This document shows positions 33,794-42,418 of a DNA stretch of 64,000 bases, one piece after another. Source of the DNA: Pontibacter russatus (GTDB taxonomy: Bacteria; Bacteroidota; Bacteroidia; Cytophagales; Hymenobacteraceae); the NCBI RefSeq assembly GCF_009931655.1, contig NZ_CP047984.1:2869001-2933000 (forward strand), in the 5' to 3' direction. The notes beneath the pieces are model-generated. The model worked only from the letters and a program-made list of their open reading frames with translations. It ran no database searches and was not told the origin of the DNA. Position 1 is the stretch's first letter, and each line of letters starts with the position of its first letter. A program made the translations under genes and the position numbers.

Positions 33794-34963
33794 ATGGAAA
33801 ATAGATACCTGCGCCGCGGCGTCTCTGCCTCTAAAGAAGACGTACACAACGCCATCAAGAACATAGACAAAGGGCTTTTCCCGAAAGCATTCTGCAAGAT
33901 CATCCCCGACATCCTCACCAACGACCCGGAGTACTGCGCTATCATGCACGCCGACGGGGCCGGCACCAAGTCGTCGCTGGCCTATATGTACTGGAAAGAG
34001 ACCGGCGACCTGAGCGTGTGGAAAGGCATCGCCCAGGATGCCGTGGTAATGAACACTGACGATCTGCTGTGCGTGGGCGCGACCGACAACATCCTGCTGT
34101 CCTCCACCATCGGGCGCAACAAGCACCTGATTCCGGGCGAGGTGATTGCGGCCATTATCAACGGCACCGAAGAGGTGCTGCAGATGCTCCGCGACAACGG
34201 CGTGGGCATCTATAGCACCGGCGGCGAGACGGCTGATGTGGGCGACCTGGTGCGCACCATCATTGTGGACAGCACCGTGACGGCCCGCATGCGCCGCGAC
34301 GAGGTGATCTCGAACCACACCATACAGCCCGGCGATGTGATTGTGGGTTTCGCCTCCTACGGGCAGGCCACCTACGAAGACGAGTACAACGGCGGCATGG
34401 GCAGCAACGGCCTCACCTCGGCCCGCCACGATGTGTTCCACAAATACCTCTCGGCTTCTTACCCGGAGAGCTACGATCCGGAACTGCCCGTGGACCTGGT
34501 ATACAGCGGCAACTACCGCCTCACCGACATCAACAAGGAAACCGGCCTGGAGATGGGCAAACTGGTGCTGTCGCCGACGCGCACGTATGCGCCCATTGTG
34601 ATGGAGATACTGAAGGAGCACCGCCCGCACATCCACGGCATGGTACACTGCAGCGGCGGCGCGCAGACCAAGGTGCTGCACTTCACGGAGAAAGTACACA
34701 TCGTTAAAGACAACCTGTTCCCGGTGCCGCCGCTGTTCCGCGTGATTCAGGAGCAGAGCCACACCGACTGGAAAGAGATGTACAAGGTCTTCAACATGGG
34801 CCACCGCCTCGAGATTTACCTGCCCGAAGCCTACGCGCAGGACCTGATTGCCATCTCCAAAGCATTCGGCGTGGAGGCGCAGGTGATTGGCCGCGTGAAG
34901 AAGAGCAGCAAGAACGAGCTGACCATTCGCAGCAGACACGGCGAGTTTTACTACGAGGGATAG
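33794..34963 (+). CDS. purM: Phosphoribosylformylglycinamidine cyclo-ligase, Bacteroidota type (AIR synthase)
   Basis: PurM closes the imidazole ring to make aminoimidazole ribotide in purine synthesis, using ATP. The 389-residue protein begins NRYLRRGVSASKEDVHNAI and has the ATP-binding HADGAGTKS loop (52-60). QDAVVMNTDDLLCVGA, GGETADVGDLV and HIHGMVHCSGGAQTKVL then follow. It is longer than the Escherichia coli enzyme and belongs to the diverged AIR-synthase-related form found in this phylum. ATG 33794 is chosen over 33758 because family members start at this point. It is transcribed alone and ends at a terminator. Confidence 0.93.
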   Translation: MENRYLRRGVSASKEDVHNAIKNIDKGLFPKAFCKIIPDILTNDPEYCAIMHADGAGTKSSLAYMYWKETGDLSVWKGIAQDAVVMNTDDLLCVGATDNILLSSTIGRNKHLIPGEVIAAIINGTEEVLQMLRDNGVGIYSTGGETADVGDLVRTIIVDSTVTARMRRDEVISNHTIQPGDVIVGFASYGQATYEDEYNGGMGSNGLTSARHDVFHKYLSASYPESYDPELPVDLVYSGNYRLTDINKETGLEMGKLVLSPTRTYAPIVMEILKEHRPHIHGMVHCSGGAQTKVLHFTEKVHIVKDNLFPVPPLFRVIQEQSHTDWKEMYKVFNMGHRLEIYLPEAYAQDLIAISKAFGVEAQVIGRVKKSSKNELTIRSRHGEFYYEG

Positions 34964-35288
34964 CCAGCCATCAAATACTATATAAAGCGTAACTTTATAT
35001 ATAAGCCACGGGCCAAGCGCCTGTGGCTTTTTTCGTTTTATGATGTTACAATATTGCGCTTGTAGCTCTTTCAGAAAGGGGCGGAGTATGCATTGAAAGG
35101 GGTTTTAAAGGAGGGGAGTCAAAGAAAAGTTGAATTTGCGATGTTACAAAGCAGCTACAAAACACCTTGTTATTGGCAGTAAAACAGTATATTATTAGTG
35201 TAATAAATCTATATATAGTTAATTATATGAAGAAACTATTTTCACCCCCCCATTCTCTAAAGGCCTTCCAATTAGCAAGTTAATGCTG
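34964..35288. other. Intergenic region after purM
   Basis: Apart from the purM terminator at 35003-35029, I see no gene. The right half is AT-rich, with two TATATA-type words and a run of seven C at 35246-35252, and probably holds the promoter of the outer-membrane gene pair. A GGAGGGGAGTC fragment near 35110 may be a remnant of the palindromic repeat family. Confidence 0.5.
35003..35029 (+). terminator. Terminator of purM
   Basis: An 11-bp stem (35003-35013 with 35019-35029, one G-U pair) with loop CAAGC is followed directly by a T run and TTTCG. Confidence 0.9.
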
Positions 35289-35966
35289 ATGAAAAAATCT
35301 CTATTAGCTGTCCTGCTGCTTCTTTCCTCCTTTGCGGCAGCCGCACAGCAGCAAGATACGGCTAAACTTTCCGCTGAAGTTGAAAAAAGGTTCTATGTAG
35401 GAGTAGGGGTAAGCACTGTATCCTATATGCTTTCTTTTAACAGCATGCTGGGAGGGAGCATAGAGCCTTTGGTAACGCCACACATAGGTTACAGACTGAA
35501 TCGAAGGCTCAATGTTCAGTTAAGCATAGGTTATGACAAAGACAGAGAGGCTTTTGGTGGAACATACTTTGAGAATGAGGAGGACGAGGATAAGGGAATA
35601 CTAACTTACGATGATAGCTACAATACCACTTGGGGCTGGGCTGTACCAATTATGCTTGAATTCACTCCTTTTAACACAAACAAGCGACTACAGCTTTATA
35701 CCACCGCCAAACTTGTGCCTACATACGGCGCCTCCGAATTCCAGAGTATAAGAAGACGTGAGGGTATCACGACGGTTCTGGCAACGGATGAAGGTTCTGG
35801 CTTCAATACTTTCTTTATTGGCGGACTGCTCCTGAAGTACAGAATTAACCGCCGCATAGATGCATACTTGGAGGGTAACTTAATATACAAAGACCTACAA
35901 AAGTATAGCCCATATGCGGAATATGGTCCAAAGACTTTTGGGATAGGCATTAACTACAAGCTATAG
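35289..35966 (+). CDS. Outer-membrane beta-barrel-like protein, first of a tandem pair
   Basis: This is a 225-residue protein with a clear signal peptide (MKKSLLAVLLLLSSFAAAA, cut before QQQD). The rest is rich in alternating strands: VGVGVSTVSYML, PHIGYRLNRRLNVQLSIGYD, a WAVPIMLEFTP strand, then LKYRINRRIDAYLEG and the final FGIGINYKL that resembles a barrel-end signal. An acidic loop (ENEEDEDKG) lies near residue 96. No named family is recognised beyond outer-membrane beta-barrel. It shares layout and several motifs with the next gene 30 bases downstream and probably arose by duplication. ATG 35289 is used; ATG 35283 is possible. Confidence 0.75.
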   Translation: MKKSLLAVLLLLSSFAAAAQQQDTAKLSAEVEKRFYVGVGVSTVSYMLSFNSMLGGSIEPLVTPHIGYRLNRRLNVQLSIGYDKDREAFGGTYFENEEDEDKGILTYDDSYNTTWGWAVPIMLEFTPFNTNKRLQLYTTAKLVPTYGASEFQSIRRREGITTVLATDEGSGFNTFFIGGLLLKYRINRRIDAYLEGNLIYKDLQKYSPYAEYGPKTFGIGINYKL

Positions 35967-35996
35967 TCGAAACAGGAGAGCTATAAAAGGCACTTT

Positions 35997-36686
35997 ATGA
36001 AATATTTACTGCCATCCCTTTTCCTGCTTTTCTCCTTTACGGCAATAGCGCAGCAGCCTGCAAAAGATAGCGCAGATGAGGGCAAGCTATATATAAGCGC
36101 TGGCCTAACAAATCTTGGGTACCACATTTACTACGACGAGCCAAAAAGCTCGGGGTCTATAAGGTCGGGCTACTTCCATCCTATCTCATTAAATATTGGA
36201 TACAAAGTGAATGAGAGAATCAGGGTGCAGGCCGGGCTTGCTTACGGGTGGAGTAAAGACAGTGGGGAATGGTCTCCTGGTTCTGCGGATACTTTATTGT
36301 ATCAAGACTACTCCCGAACGCGCGCCGTAGCAGTTCCTCTTTCCGCTCAGTTTGTGCTCTTCAAGGCTTTCAGGCGATTTCCTGTATATGGCACCGCCAC
36401 CCTGATGCCTGCGTTTGGCTCTACCCAAGCAAAGAGTACGGAAACTCGCCACGGTGTTATCACATCCACCGAGGCGAAAGACAGGGGCATGAATGTGTTT
36501 GCCACGGCTGGCCTCGGCTTTAACTACAAAATCAGCAACCGGTTTACAGGGTACCTGGAATACCTCTTCTTCAAGACGAACCTGACCGGGAAGAATTCAT
36601 ATCACCACGACTGGAATCAGTTTGCGACAAAGTCAGAGCAGATTTACTGGTCTCTGGCGCTTGGCGTCAACTACAGGCTGAAGTAG
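35997..36686 (+). CDS. Outer-membrane beta-barrel-like protein, second of a tandem pair
   Basis: This is a 229-residue paralogue of the preceding gene: signal peptide MKYLLPSLFLLFSFTAIAQQ, then the matching segments SAGLTNLGYHIYY, PISLNIGYKVNERIRVQAGLAYG, AVPLSAQFVLF, GLGFNYKISNRFTGYLEY and the terminal ALGVNYRLK. Spacing between matched blocks is kept, while loops differ. The two genes are probably co-transcribed. Function is unknown; a small outer-membrane or surface protein is the likely reading. Confidence 0.75.
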   Translation: MKYLLPSLFLLFSFTAIAQQPAKDSADEGKLYISAGLTNLGYHIYYDEPKSSGSIRSGYFHPISLNIGYKVNERIRVQAGLAYGWSKDSGEWSPGSADTLLYQDYSRTRAVAVPLSAQFVLFKAFRRFPVYGTATLMPAFGSTQAKSTETRHGVITSTEAKDRGMNVFATAGLGFNYKISNRFTGYLEYLFFKTNLTGKNSYHHDWNQFATKSEQIYWSLALGVNYRLK

Positions 36687-36743
36687 CCTTTTCTGGCATA
36701 ATAATTGGCTTCTCAGGAGTATAAGCTAAAACCTATACTCCTG

Positions 36744-37517
36744 ATGAAAAAGCTTCTACTTCCGATCCTGCTTGTGCTGCTGGCGCTGCCGGTATGGGCA
36801 CAAGCCTCCGTCCTCACCTTCAAAGCCGAGCGGGGCGAGCTGTTCCAGGTAAGGCTGGACGGGCAGACCATCAACCATACGCCCTCCACGTTCGTGCGCC
36901 TGAACAACCTGCGGCCGGGCAGGCATTACCTCGAGTTCAAGGTCAGGAGCCGGCATGGCGTATATAATCTGGGGCAGCGCGTGCTTGTACGGAACGGGGT
37001 GGAGTCCAACTATGGCGTGCGCACTGTGGGCAGAAGCGGGAAGGCCTACCTGCGCCTGCTCCGCGAAGTACGGGTAGCGCCGCCCGTTGTCGTGGTGCCG
37101 GTGCCGCGCTACCCTGACCGGTATGAAGACCGCAGGCATGACGGCCGCTATGAGGAACCAAGGCATGACGACCGCAATGACCGCACGCCTCCCCGCTACG
37201 AAGACTACGACGACGATGCCTGCCGCAACCTGCTGACAGCCGAGGAAATGGACCACCTGGTGCAGACCATGCGCAGCCGCGACTCCGAGAGCACCAAAAT
37301 GAGCATCGCCCGGGAGGCCGTGCGCAACGGCAGCATCGCGGCAGAGGACCTGAAGCGCGTGCTGCAGGAGTTTGAGTTCGAAAACGCCCGTGTGGAATTC
37401 GCCAAATACGCCTACGACTACCTCTGCGACCGTGAGCACTTCTACTACATATACGACGCGTTCAGCTTCGACAGCAGCGTAGAGGAACTGGAGCGGTACA
37501 GCAATGGCAGGAGATAG
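36744..37517 (+). CDS. Secreted DUF4476 domain protein
   Basis: This is a 257-residue exported protein. The signal peptide is MKKLLLPILLVLLALPVWAQ. Residues 20-105 form a beta domain (VLTFKAERGELFQVRLDGQ, then RPGRHYLEFKV). A charged linker rich in Arg, Asp, Tyr and His (about 120-160) follows, and the C-terminal DUF4476 domain holds NLLTAEEMDHLVQTMR and ILQEFEFE-like helices ending DSSVEELERYSNG. DUF4476 proteins are common in Bacteroidota and have no known function. ATG 36744 is chosen over 36705 since it starts the signal peptide. Confidence 0.85.
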   Translation: MKKLLLPILLVLLALPVWAQASVLTFKAERGELFQVRLDGQTINHTPSTFVRLNNLRPGRHYLEFKVRSRHGVYNLGQRVLVRNGVESNYGVRTVGRSGKAYLRLLREVRVAPPVVVVPVPRYPDRYEDRRHDGRYEEPRHDDRNDRTPPRYEDYDDDACRNLLTAEEMDHLVQTMRSRDSESTKMSIAREAVRNGSIAAEDLKRVLQEFEFENARVEFAKYAYDYLCDREHFYYIYDAFSFDSSVEELERYSNGRR

Positions 37518-37552
37518 GGTGGAGTTAGAAAGTTTAGAAGTTAAATCAGAAA

Positions 37553-38002
37553 ATTTCCCTCCCTGGAGGGGTTAGGGGTGGGTAATCTTTGCAACATGAA
37601 GCGCAGAATTATATCATATAAGCCTTATTTGAAAGAATTGGCAAAGTAACTCCGCCATAATAGCACGCTTTCGGAGGCGCTACTTTGGAATGAGCTAAAG
37701 AACAGGCAACTGCCCGGGCTTGATTTCGACAGGCAGAAGCCGTTAGGCAATTTCATCGTTGACTTCTATTGCAAAGAATTGGTGTTAGCCATTGAAGTGG
37801 ATGGAGACATTCACGACTATAAGCATACGGAAGACGTAGCAAGGCAAGCGACGCTCGAAAGCTTAGGTGTGTCAGATTCCTTCGGTTTGATGATGCCGAA
37901 ATAAAGCATAACCTTTCCAATGTTACCAAGGAGATTGAAGAATGGGTTAAGGAACACCGGAAGGTGTAAATACCCACCCCTAACCCCTCCGAGGAGGGGA
38001 AT
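37553..38002. mobile_element. 450-bp element: decayed DUF559 gene between 32-bp inverted repeats
   Basis: The left end (37553-37584) and the right end (37971-38002, inverted) match at 29 of 32 positions. Each end itself folds as a small hairpin around GGAGGGG and shares GGAGGGGTTAGGGGTGGG with its partner. Between them is only the broken DUF559 reading frame. I find no clear target-site duplication at the edges. Related stand-alone palindromes occur at 4953-5000, 54365-54434 and 57256-57292. The layout looks like a small mobile or once-mobile unit, but movement has not been shown. Confidence 0.7.
37596..37969 (+). pseudogene. DUF559 (very-short-patch-repair-like) endonuclease, broken
   Basis: The frame from ATG 37596 encodes MKRRIISYKPYLKELAK, then an in-frame TAA at 37647. 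It continues LRHNSTLSEALLWNELKNRQ, FDRQKPLGNFIVDFYCK and LAIEVDGDIHDY, the core of the DUF559/Vsr-like PD-(D/E)XK nuclease fold. Near 37868-37873 one base is missing; the shifted frame goes on RFLRFDDAEIKHNLSNVTKEI to TAA at 37967. So there is one nonsense codon and one frameshift. All core motifs are still readable, so decay is recent or due to sequence error. DUF559 proteins resemble Vsr nucleases; their role is unproved. Confidence 0.88.
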
Positions 38003-38055
38003 CTACGACAGACTTATTTGCCGGGTCCCTGTCGCAACTTTAGAGAGTTATATAT

Positions 38056-38093
38056 AAAAGCCGCTCCCGGAAGTTAATCCGGAAGCGGCTTTT
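38056..38093. terminator. Bidirectional terminator between the DUF559 element and the DUF4293 gene
   Basis: AAAAGCCGCT (38056-38065) pairs with 38084-38093, with an inner CCGG/CCGG pairing. The plus side is followed by CTTTTTA and the minus side by TATATA after the T run. It would stop the minus-strand DUF4293 transcript. Confidence 0.8.
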
Positions 38094-38148
38094 CTTTTTA
38101 AAGCGTTCTCCGCTCTAATTCAGTTATTCAAAACTCAGTTATTCAAAA

Positions 38149-38649
38149 TTACCTTAGCCTGTCTACAGACCGCACCAGGTCTTCGTCGCGTTTGATGAAG
38201 CGGTTGGAGAGGGCGTTCAGCAGCAGCGCGAGCAGCGACATATAAAAACCGGAGTGGTACGAGCCGTTGCCGTCTGCCTCCACCATGTCCGCGCCCACGT
38301 ACAGCGCGTAATAGAGTGTGGTGCCAACAAGGGCGGCCAGCACCAGCGTGTTCAGCAGGCCCAGTTTCATCTGGGTCAGGCGGCTTTTGAACTGGAAAAT
38401 CTCGTAGGCGGCGATCGCGGCGGCGGCAATCGCCAGCAGGCCGATGGCAAAGGTGCCGCGCTCCGGAAGCGTGCCGGCCCCGGCAGGCTCACCCTCCGCG
38501 TTCAGGACGGTAGACTTAAGGTTCCAGGCCGTAAGCACGACCGTTTCGCGGGTGATGGTATCAGTTTTAGACCAGAGCGGCAGAAACAGCATCGCCACCA
38601 TCGCCACCACCAGCAGGAACAGAAACACGGATTGAATTCTTTGTATCAT
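38149..38649 (-). CDS. DUF4293 integral membrane protein
   Basis: This 166-residue protein has four hydrophobic helices (about 6-26, 68-88, 100-122 and 137-155). It starts MIQRIQSVFLFLLVVAM, the typical beginning of DUF4293 proteins, which are found throughout Bacteroidota and have no known function. A conserved-looking periplasmic stretch with WSKTD lies after the first helix. ATG 38649 is used, as the frame upstream to 38706 adds an unconserved leader. It is divergent from the thiolase gene. Confidence 0.88.
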   Translation of the reverse strand: MIQRIQSVFLFLLVVAMVAMLFLPLWSKTDTITRETVVLTAWNLKSTVLNAEGEPAGAGTLPERGTFAIGLLAIAAAAIAAYEIFQFKSRLTQMKLGLLNTLVLAALVGTTLYYALYVGADMVEADGNGSYHSGFYMSLLALLLNALSNRFIKRDEDLVRSVDRLR

Positions 38650-38713
38650 AAGGGGGTTGATTAACTTGCCATGAGATGCAAAATTAGACAAAGACCTGTA
38701 AAACAAAAATAAG

Positions 38714-39913
<1,200 letters not shown>

Positions 39914-39920
39914 AGCCCAG

Positions 39921-39983
39921 GCCTCCCAGCGTGCACACTTTCCCCGAAGCATTTCGGGAGCTCCTGCGAGCTCCTGGGGAGGC
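39921..39983. repeat. Nested hairpin after the thiolase gene
   Basis: The outer pair GCCTCCCAG (39921-39929) and CTGGGGAGGC (39974-39983) encloses a perfect inner hairpin CCCGAA-GCAT-TTCGGG (39943-39958). It starts 8 bases after the thiolase stop and could fold at the transcript's 3' end, but no T run follows. Confidence 0.55.
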
Positions 39984-40202
39984 TTCAAAGCAAAAGCGGC
40001 TGCCTCCATTTGCGGAGTCGCCTATTACTTATTTTTATACTTTTTTTCACTTTTTCAGAACTACACACAAGCCGGTCTACGTATGCCTTGTTAGTGGATA
40101 GCACCAAAACGTGGCTGCCGCACAAACAAGTCTCCATAGCAACAATTCCATATATAAATCCAGGGGAGCATCGGCTGCCTCCATCAAAATAGGTCAAAGC
40201 GC

Positions 40203-40754
40203 GTGACGGAACGGGAAATTCATAACACGTTTATCGGGGTAAGCATCATTCCTGATAACGAAGAAGATAGATTGCAGAAACTGAAGGAGTACGACATACT
40301 GGACACGCCCGAGGAGGGAGCCTTCAACCATATAGCGGCCATGGCCACGCACATGTTCAATGTGCCGATTGCGCTCGTTTCGCTGGTGGATGCGGACAGG
40401 GTGTGGTTTAAGGCGAATGTGGGCATGGAAGGCGTGGCGAGTGCGCGCCGGGGCGAGAGCCTGTGCTCGCTGGCGGTGCTGAACGAGGGACTCACCATCT
40501 TCCCCAATGCCGCCACCGAACCCTGCCTGCTGGCCAACCCGCTGGTTTCCGGCAACTTTGGCCTCCGGTTTTACGCGGGTGCCCCGCTCACAACGGCAGA
40601 CGGCCTGAACATCGGCACCTTCTGCCTGGTGGATAAACAACCCCGCGAGTTTGTGGAAAGCGACCAGAGAATGCTGAAGCACCTGGCGTCGATGGTGATG
40701 GAGGAGATAGAGAAGCGCTACCTGCGGCGCAAGGCAGAAGTTCCGGAGGTATAG
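40203..40754 (+). CDS. GAF domain protein
   Basis: This 183-residue protein is a single GAF domain with an N-terminal helix. The family core is LKEYDILDTPEEGAFNHIAAMA, then VPIALVSLVDADRVWFKANVGM, SLCSLAVLN, the ANPLVSGNFGLRFYAGAPL strand-turn and GTFCLVDKQPREF. GAF domains bind small ligands or sit in signalling proteins, but here no kinase or cyclase is fused, so a partner must exist elsewhere or the protein acts alone. Start is GTG 40203 (MTEREIHNTF); no in-frame ATG precedes the domain. truA follows 78 bases on. Confidence 0.88.
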   Translation: MTEREIHNTFIGVSIIPDNEEDRLQKLKEYDILDTPEEGAFNHIAAMATHMFNVPIALVSLVDADRVWFKANVGMEGVASARRGESLCSLAVLNEGLTIFPNAATEPCLLANPLVSGNFGLRFYAGAPLTTADGLNIGTFCLVDKQPREFVESDQRMLKHLASMVMEEIEKRYLRRKAEVPEV

Positions 40755-40818
40755 AGTAACCGCGGCTACAAAAGCATGGGGCAACGCGCAGGCATATAGG
40801 GCTTGCGGGTTATTTTTA

Positions 40819-40826
40819 TACCTTTG
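40819..40826 (+). promoter_or_regulatory. Candidate -7 box of truA (TACCTTTG)
   Basis: An exact TAnnTTTG match ends 6 bases before the truA ATG at 40833. If used, transcription would start at or beside the start codon, giving a leaderless mRNA. Confidence 0.4.
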
Positions 40827-40832
40827 CCACCT

Positions 40833-41576
40833 ATGCGTTACTTTCTGGAGATAGCCTACGACGGCACGCGCTTCCACGGGTGGCAGGTGCAGCCCAACGC
40901 CCTGTCGGTGCAGGAGGTGCTGGACGACTGCCTGAGCAAGGTGCTGCGCCAGCCCGTCAGTTCCACCGGCAGCGGCCGCACCGACACCGGCGTACACGCC
41001 AGCCAGCAGTTTGCGCACTTCGATGTGGCGCAGCCGCTCGACGCGCAGCAGGTGGTATACCGCCTCAACCGCATCCTGCCAACCGACATCGCCGCCATCA
41101 GCCTATATGAAGTCCCGGACGATGCCCATGCCCGCTTCGATGCCCACGCCCGCACCTATCACTATCATATCACTTTCGCCAAGAATCCCTTCCGGCGCTA
41201 CCACGCCTACTACCACAGCCGCCCGTTGGATATAAAGCAGATGAACATGGCTGCCGCGCTCCTGCTGCAGCATGAAGACTTCACCACCTTCAGCAAAGTG
41301 AAAGGCGACACCACGCACTACCGCTGCCATATATATGAAGCTATATGGCGGAAGCAGGGGGAGGAGTTGGTCTTCACCATCAGGGCCAACCGTTTTCTGC
41401 GCGGCATGGTGCGGCTCCTCGTCGGCACGCTCGTGGACGTGGGGCGCGGCAAACTGACGGTGCAGCAGTTCGGGCAAATCATCACCAGCCAGGACCGACG
41501 CAAGTCCAGCGGGGCAGCCCCCGCAGAAGGCCTTTCCCTGGCCAAAGTGGAGTACCCGGAGGGCCTGCTGGCATAA
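40833..41576 (+). CDS. truA: tRNA pseudouridine(38-40) synthase
   Basis: TruA isomerises uridines 38-40 in the anticodon stem-loop of many tRNAs. The 247-residue protein has RYFLEIAYDGTRFHGWQ, the catalytic aspartate D51 in GSGRTDTGVHA, then DAHARFDAHARTYHY, HDF-type LQHEDFTTFSKVKGD and the C-terminal RANRFLRGMVRLLVGTLVDVG. ATG 40833 is chosen since the reading frame above it is unconserved. Its product joins mnmD and rlmN as RNA-modification enzymes in this window, though they are not linked as an operon. Confidence 0.97.
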   Translation: MRYFLEIAYDGTRFHGWQVQPNALSVQEVLDDCLSKVLRQPVSSTGSGRTDTGVHASQQFAHFDVAQPLDAQQVVYRLNRILPTDIAAISLYEVPDDAHARFDAHARTYHYHITFAKNPFRRYHAYYHSRPLDIKQMNMAAALLLQHEDFTTFSKVKGDTTHYRCHIYEAIWRKQGEELVFTIRANRFLRGMVRLLVGTLVDVGRGKLTVQQFGQIITSQDRRKSSGAAPAEGLSLAKVEYPEGLLA

Positions 41577-41639
41577 AGGACGCAGGAGTAGGACCTGGGG
41601 CTTTAAGCCTCATAAAAGTGAGTAGGTGGAGACGGTAGC

Positions 41640-42020
41640 CTACTTCAGCACATACTTGCTCAGCACCCGGTACGCCTCGTTGATGTTGTCGCCTTTGCGG
41701 AAGTCCTGCTTGATGGTGGGCGTGGTCTCTCCGGTCAGCCATATCTTCAGTTCCGCGTCAAAGTCCATCATGCCGGCGCTCTCTTTCGAGAACGTTTTGA
41801 TGCTGCCGTAGGGAATGCTCTGGTAGTCGATTTTGGAGCCGGTGAGGCCCTGCTTGTTCACCAGAATCAGACGCTTGTTGGTGAACACCAGCATGTCCCG
41901 GATCAGGCGGTACGCCCGTTCGATGCGCTCCTCGTCGATTAGGATCGGCTCGAATTCTTTCGCCAGTTTTTCGATAGACACCTCCGAGGCGTGTCCCATC
42001 ATGCCGCTTAATAATCCCAT
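41640..42020 (-). CDS. Bacterial PH-domain protein
   Basis: This 126-residue protein consists of one bacterial pleckstrin-homology-like domain (bPH family, formerly DUF1696). Its marks are LIDEERIERAYRLIRDMLVFTNKRLILVNKQG, then KIDYQSIPYGSIKTFSKESAG and the strand MDFDAELKIWL, closing with INEAYRVLSKYVL. These domains form ring-like assemblies and no enzymatic role is known. It is a soluble protein, convergent with truA. Confidence 0.88.
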   Translation of the reverse strand: MGLLSGMMGHASEVSIEKLAKEFEPILIDEERIERAYRLIRDMLVFTNKRLILVNKQGLTGSKIDYQSIPYGSIKTFSKESAGMMDFDAELKIWLTGETTPTIKQDFRKGDNINEAYRVLSKYVLK

Positions 42021-42084
42021 GGTTTTATATATGTTGGTTGTGAATACTTATGTACGTGTGGGGGCGGATAGGTTGGTGGTGGTT

Positions 42085-42312
42085 GTCTGAATCAGGATTT
42101 TCAGGATGTATATATTGAGAAATCTACTGGCACAAAGCAACTGCATATGCTCCTCCTGACCTCGCGGTGTCTTTCAGACCCGCGAGCGTCTGATGCCGCA
42201 AGCGCTTGCGGCGTAGCGACCAGGACACTCACAGGTCTGGAAGACGCTGTGAGGCCTTATGTTTTCCCCTCATCCTGTGCATCCTAAAAATCCTGAAAAT
42301 CCTGATTCAGAC
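42085..42312. repeat. 228-bp element with perfect 23-bp inverted ends and inner palindromes
   Basis: The left end (42085-42107, beginning GTCTGAATCAGGA) is the exact reverse complement of the right end (42290-42312). The right side is an array of 9-mers starting ATCCT (ATCCTGTGC, ATCCTAAAA, ATCCTGAAA, ATCCTGATT). Inside are a perfect 18-bp palindrome at 42195-42212 (GCCGCAAGCGCTTGCGGC) and a GC-rich stretch with alternating AGACCC/GAGCGTC and AGGTCTGGAAGACGC words that can pair. There is no coding frame of note. It fills most of the gap between the PH-domain gene and bshC and looks like a non-autonomous repeat element. Confidence 0.8.
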
Positions 42313-42418
42313 AAAGAAATAAAGCCGTTACTTTGTGCCGTAGCCGGAAAATCACAGAGGGCTGCAACACATTTCCGGGTTAGCTGTTAAAGAGGCTATA
42401 CCCCAGGCAAACACGTAG

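Noticed and set aside
33788..34939. Long open frame opposite purM (383 codons), and similar antisense frames at 3348-4310, 60312-61289 and 54345-55331
   Set aside because: These are mirror frames of GC-rich genes with strong codon bias. Their translations are His/Val/Gln/Arg-rich with no domain, while the opposite strand encodes conserved enzymes.
40010..40192. Small open frame (60 codons) with a hydrophobic start between the thiolase and GAF genes
   Set aside because: It has no good ATG start, overlaps AT-rich promoter-like DNA and shows no conserved features.
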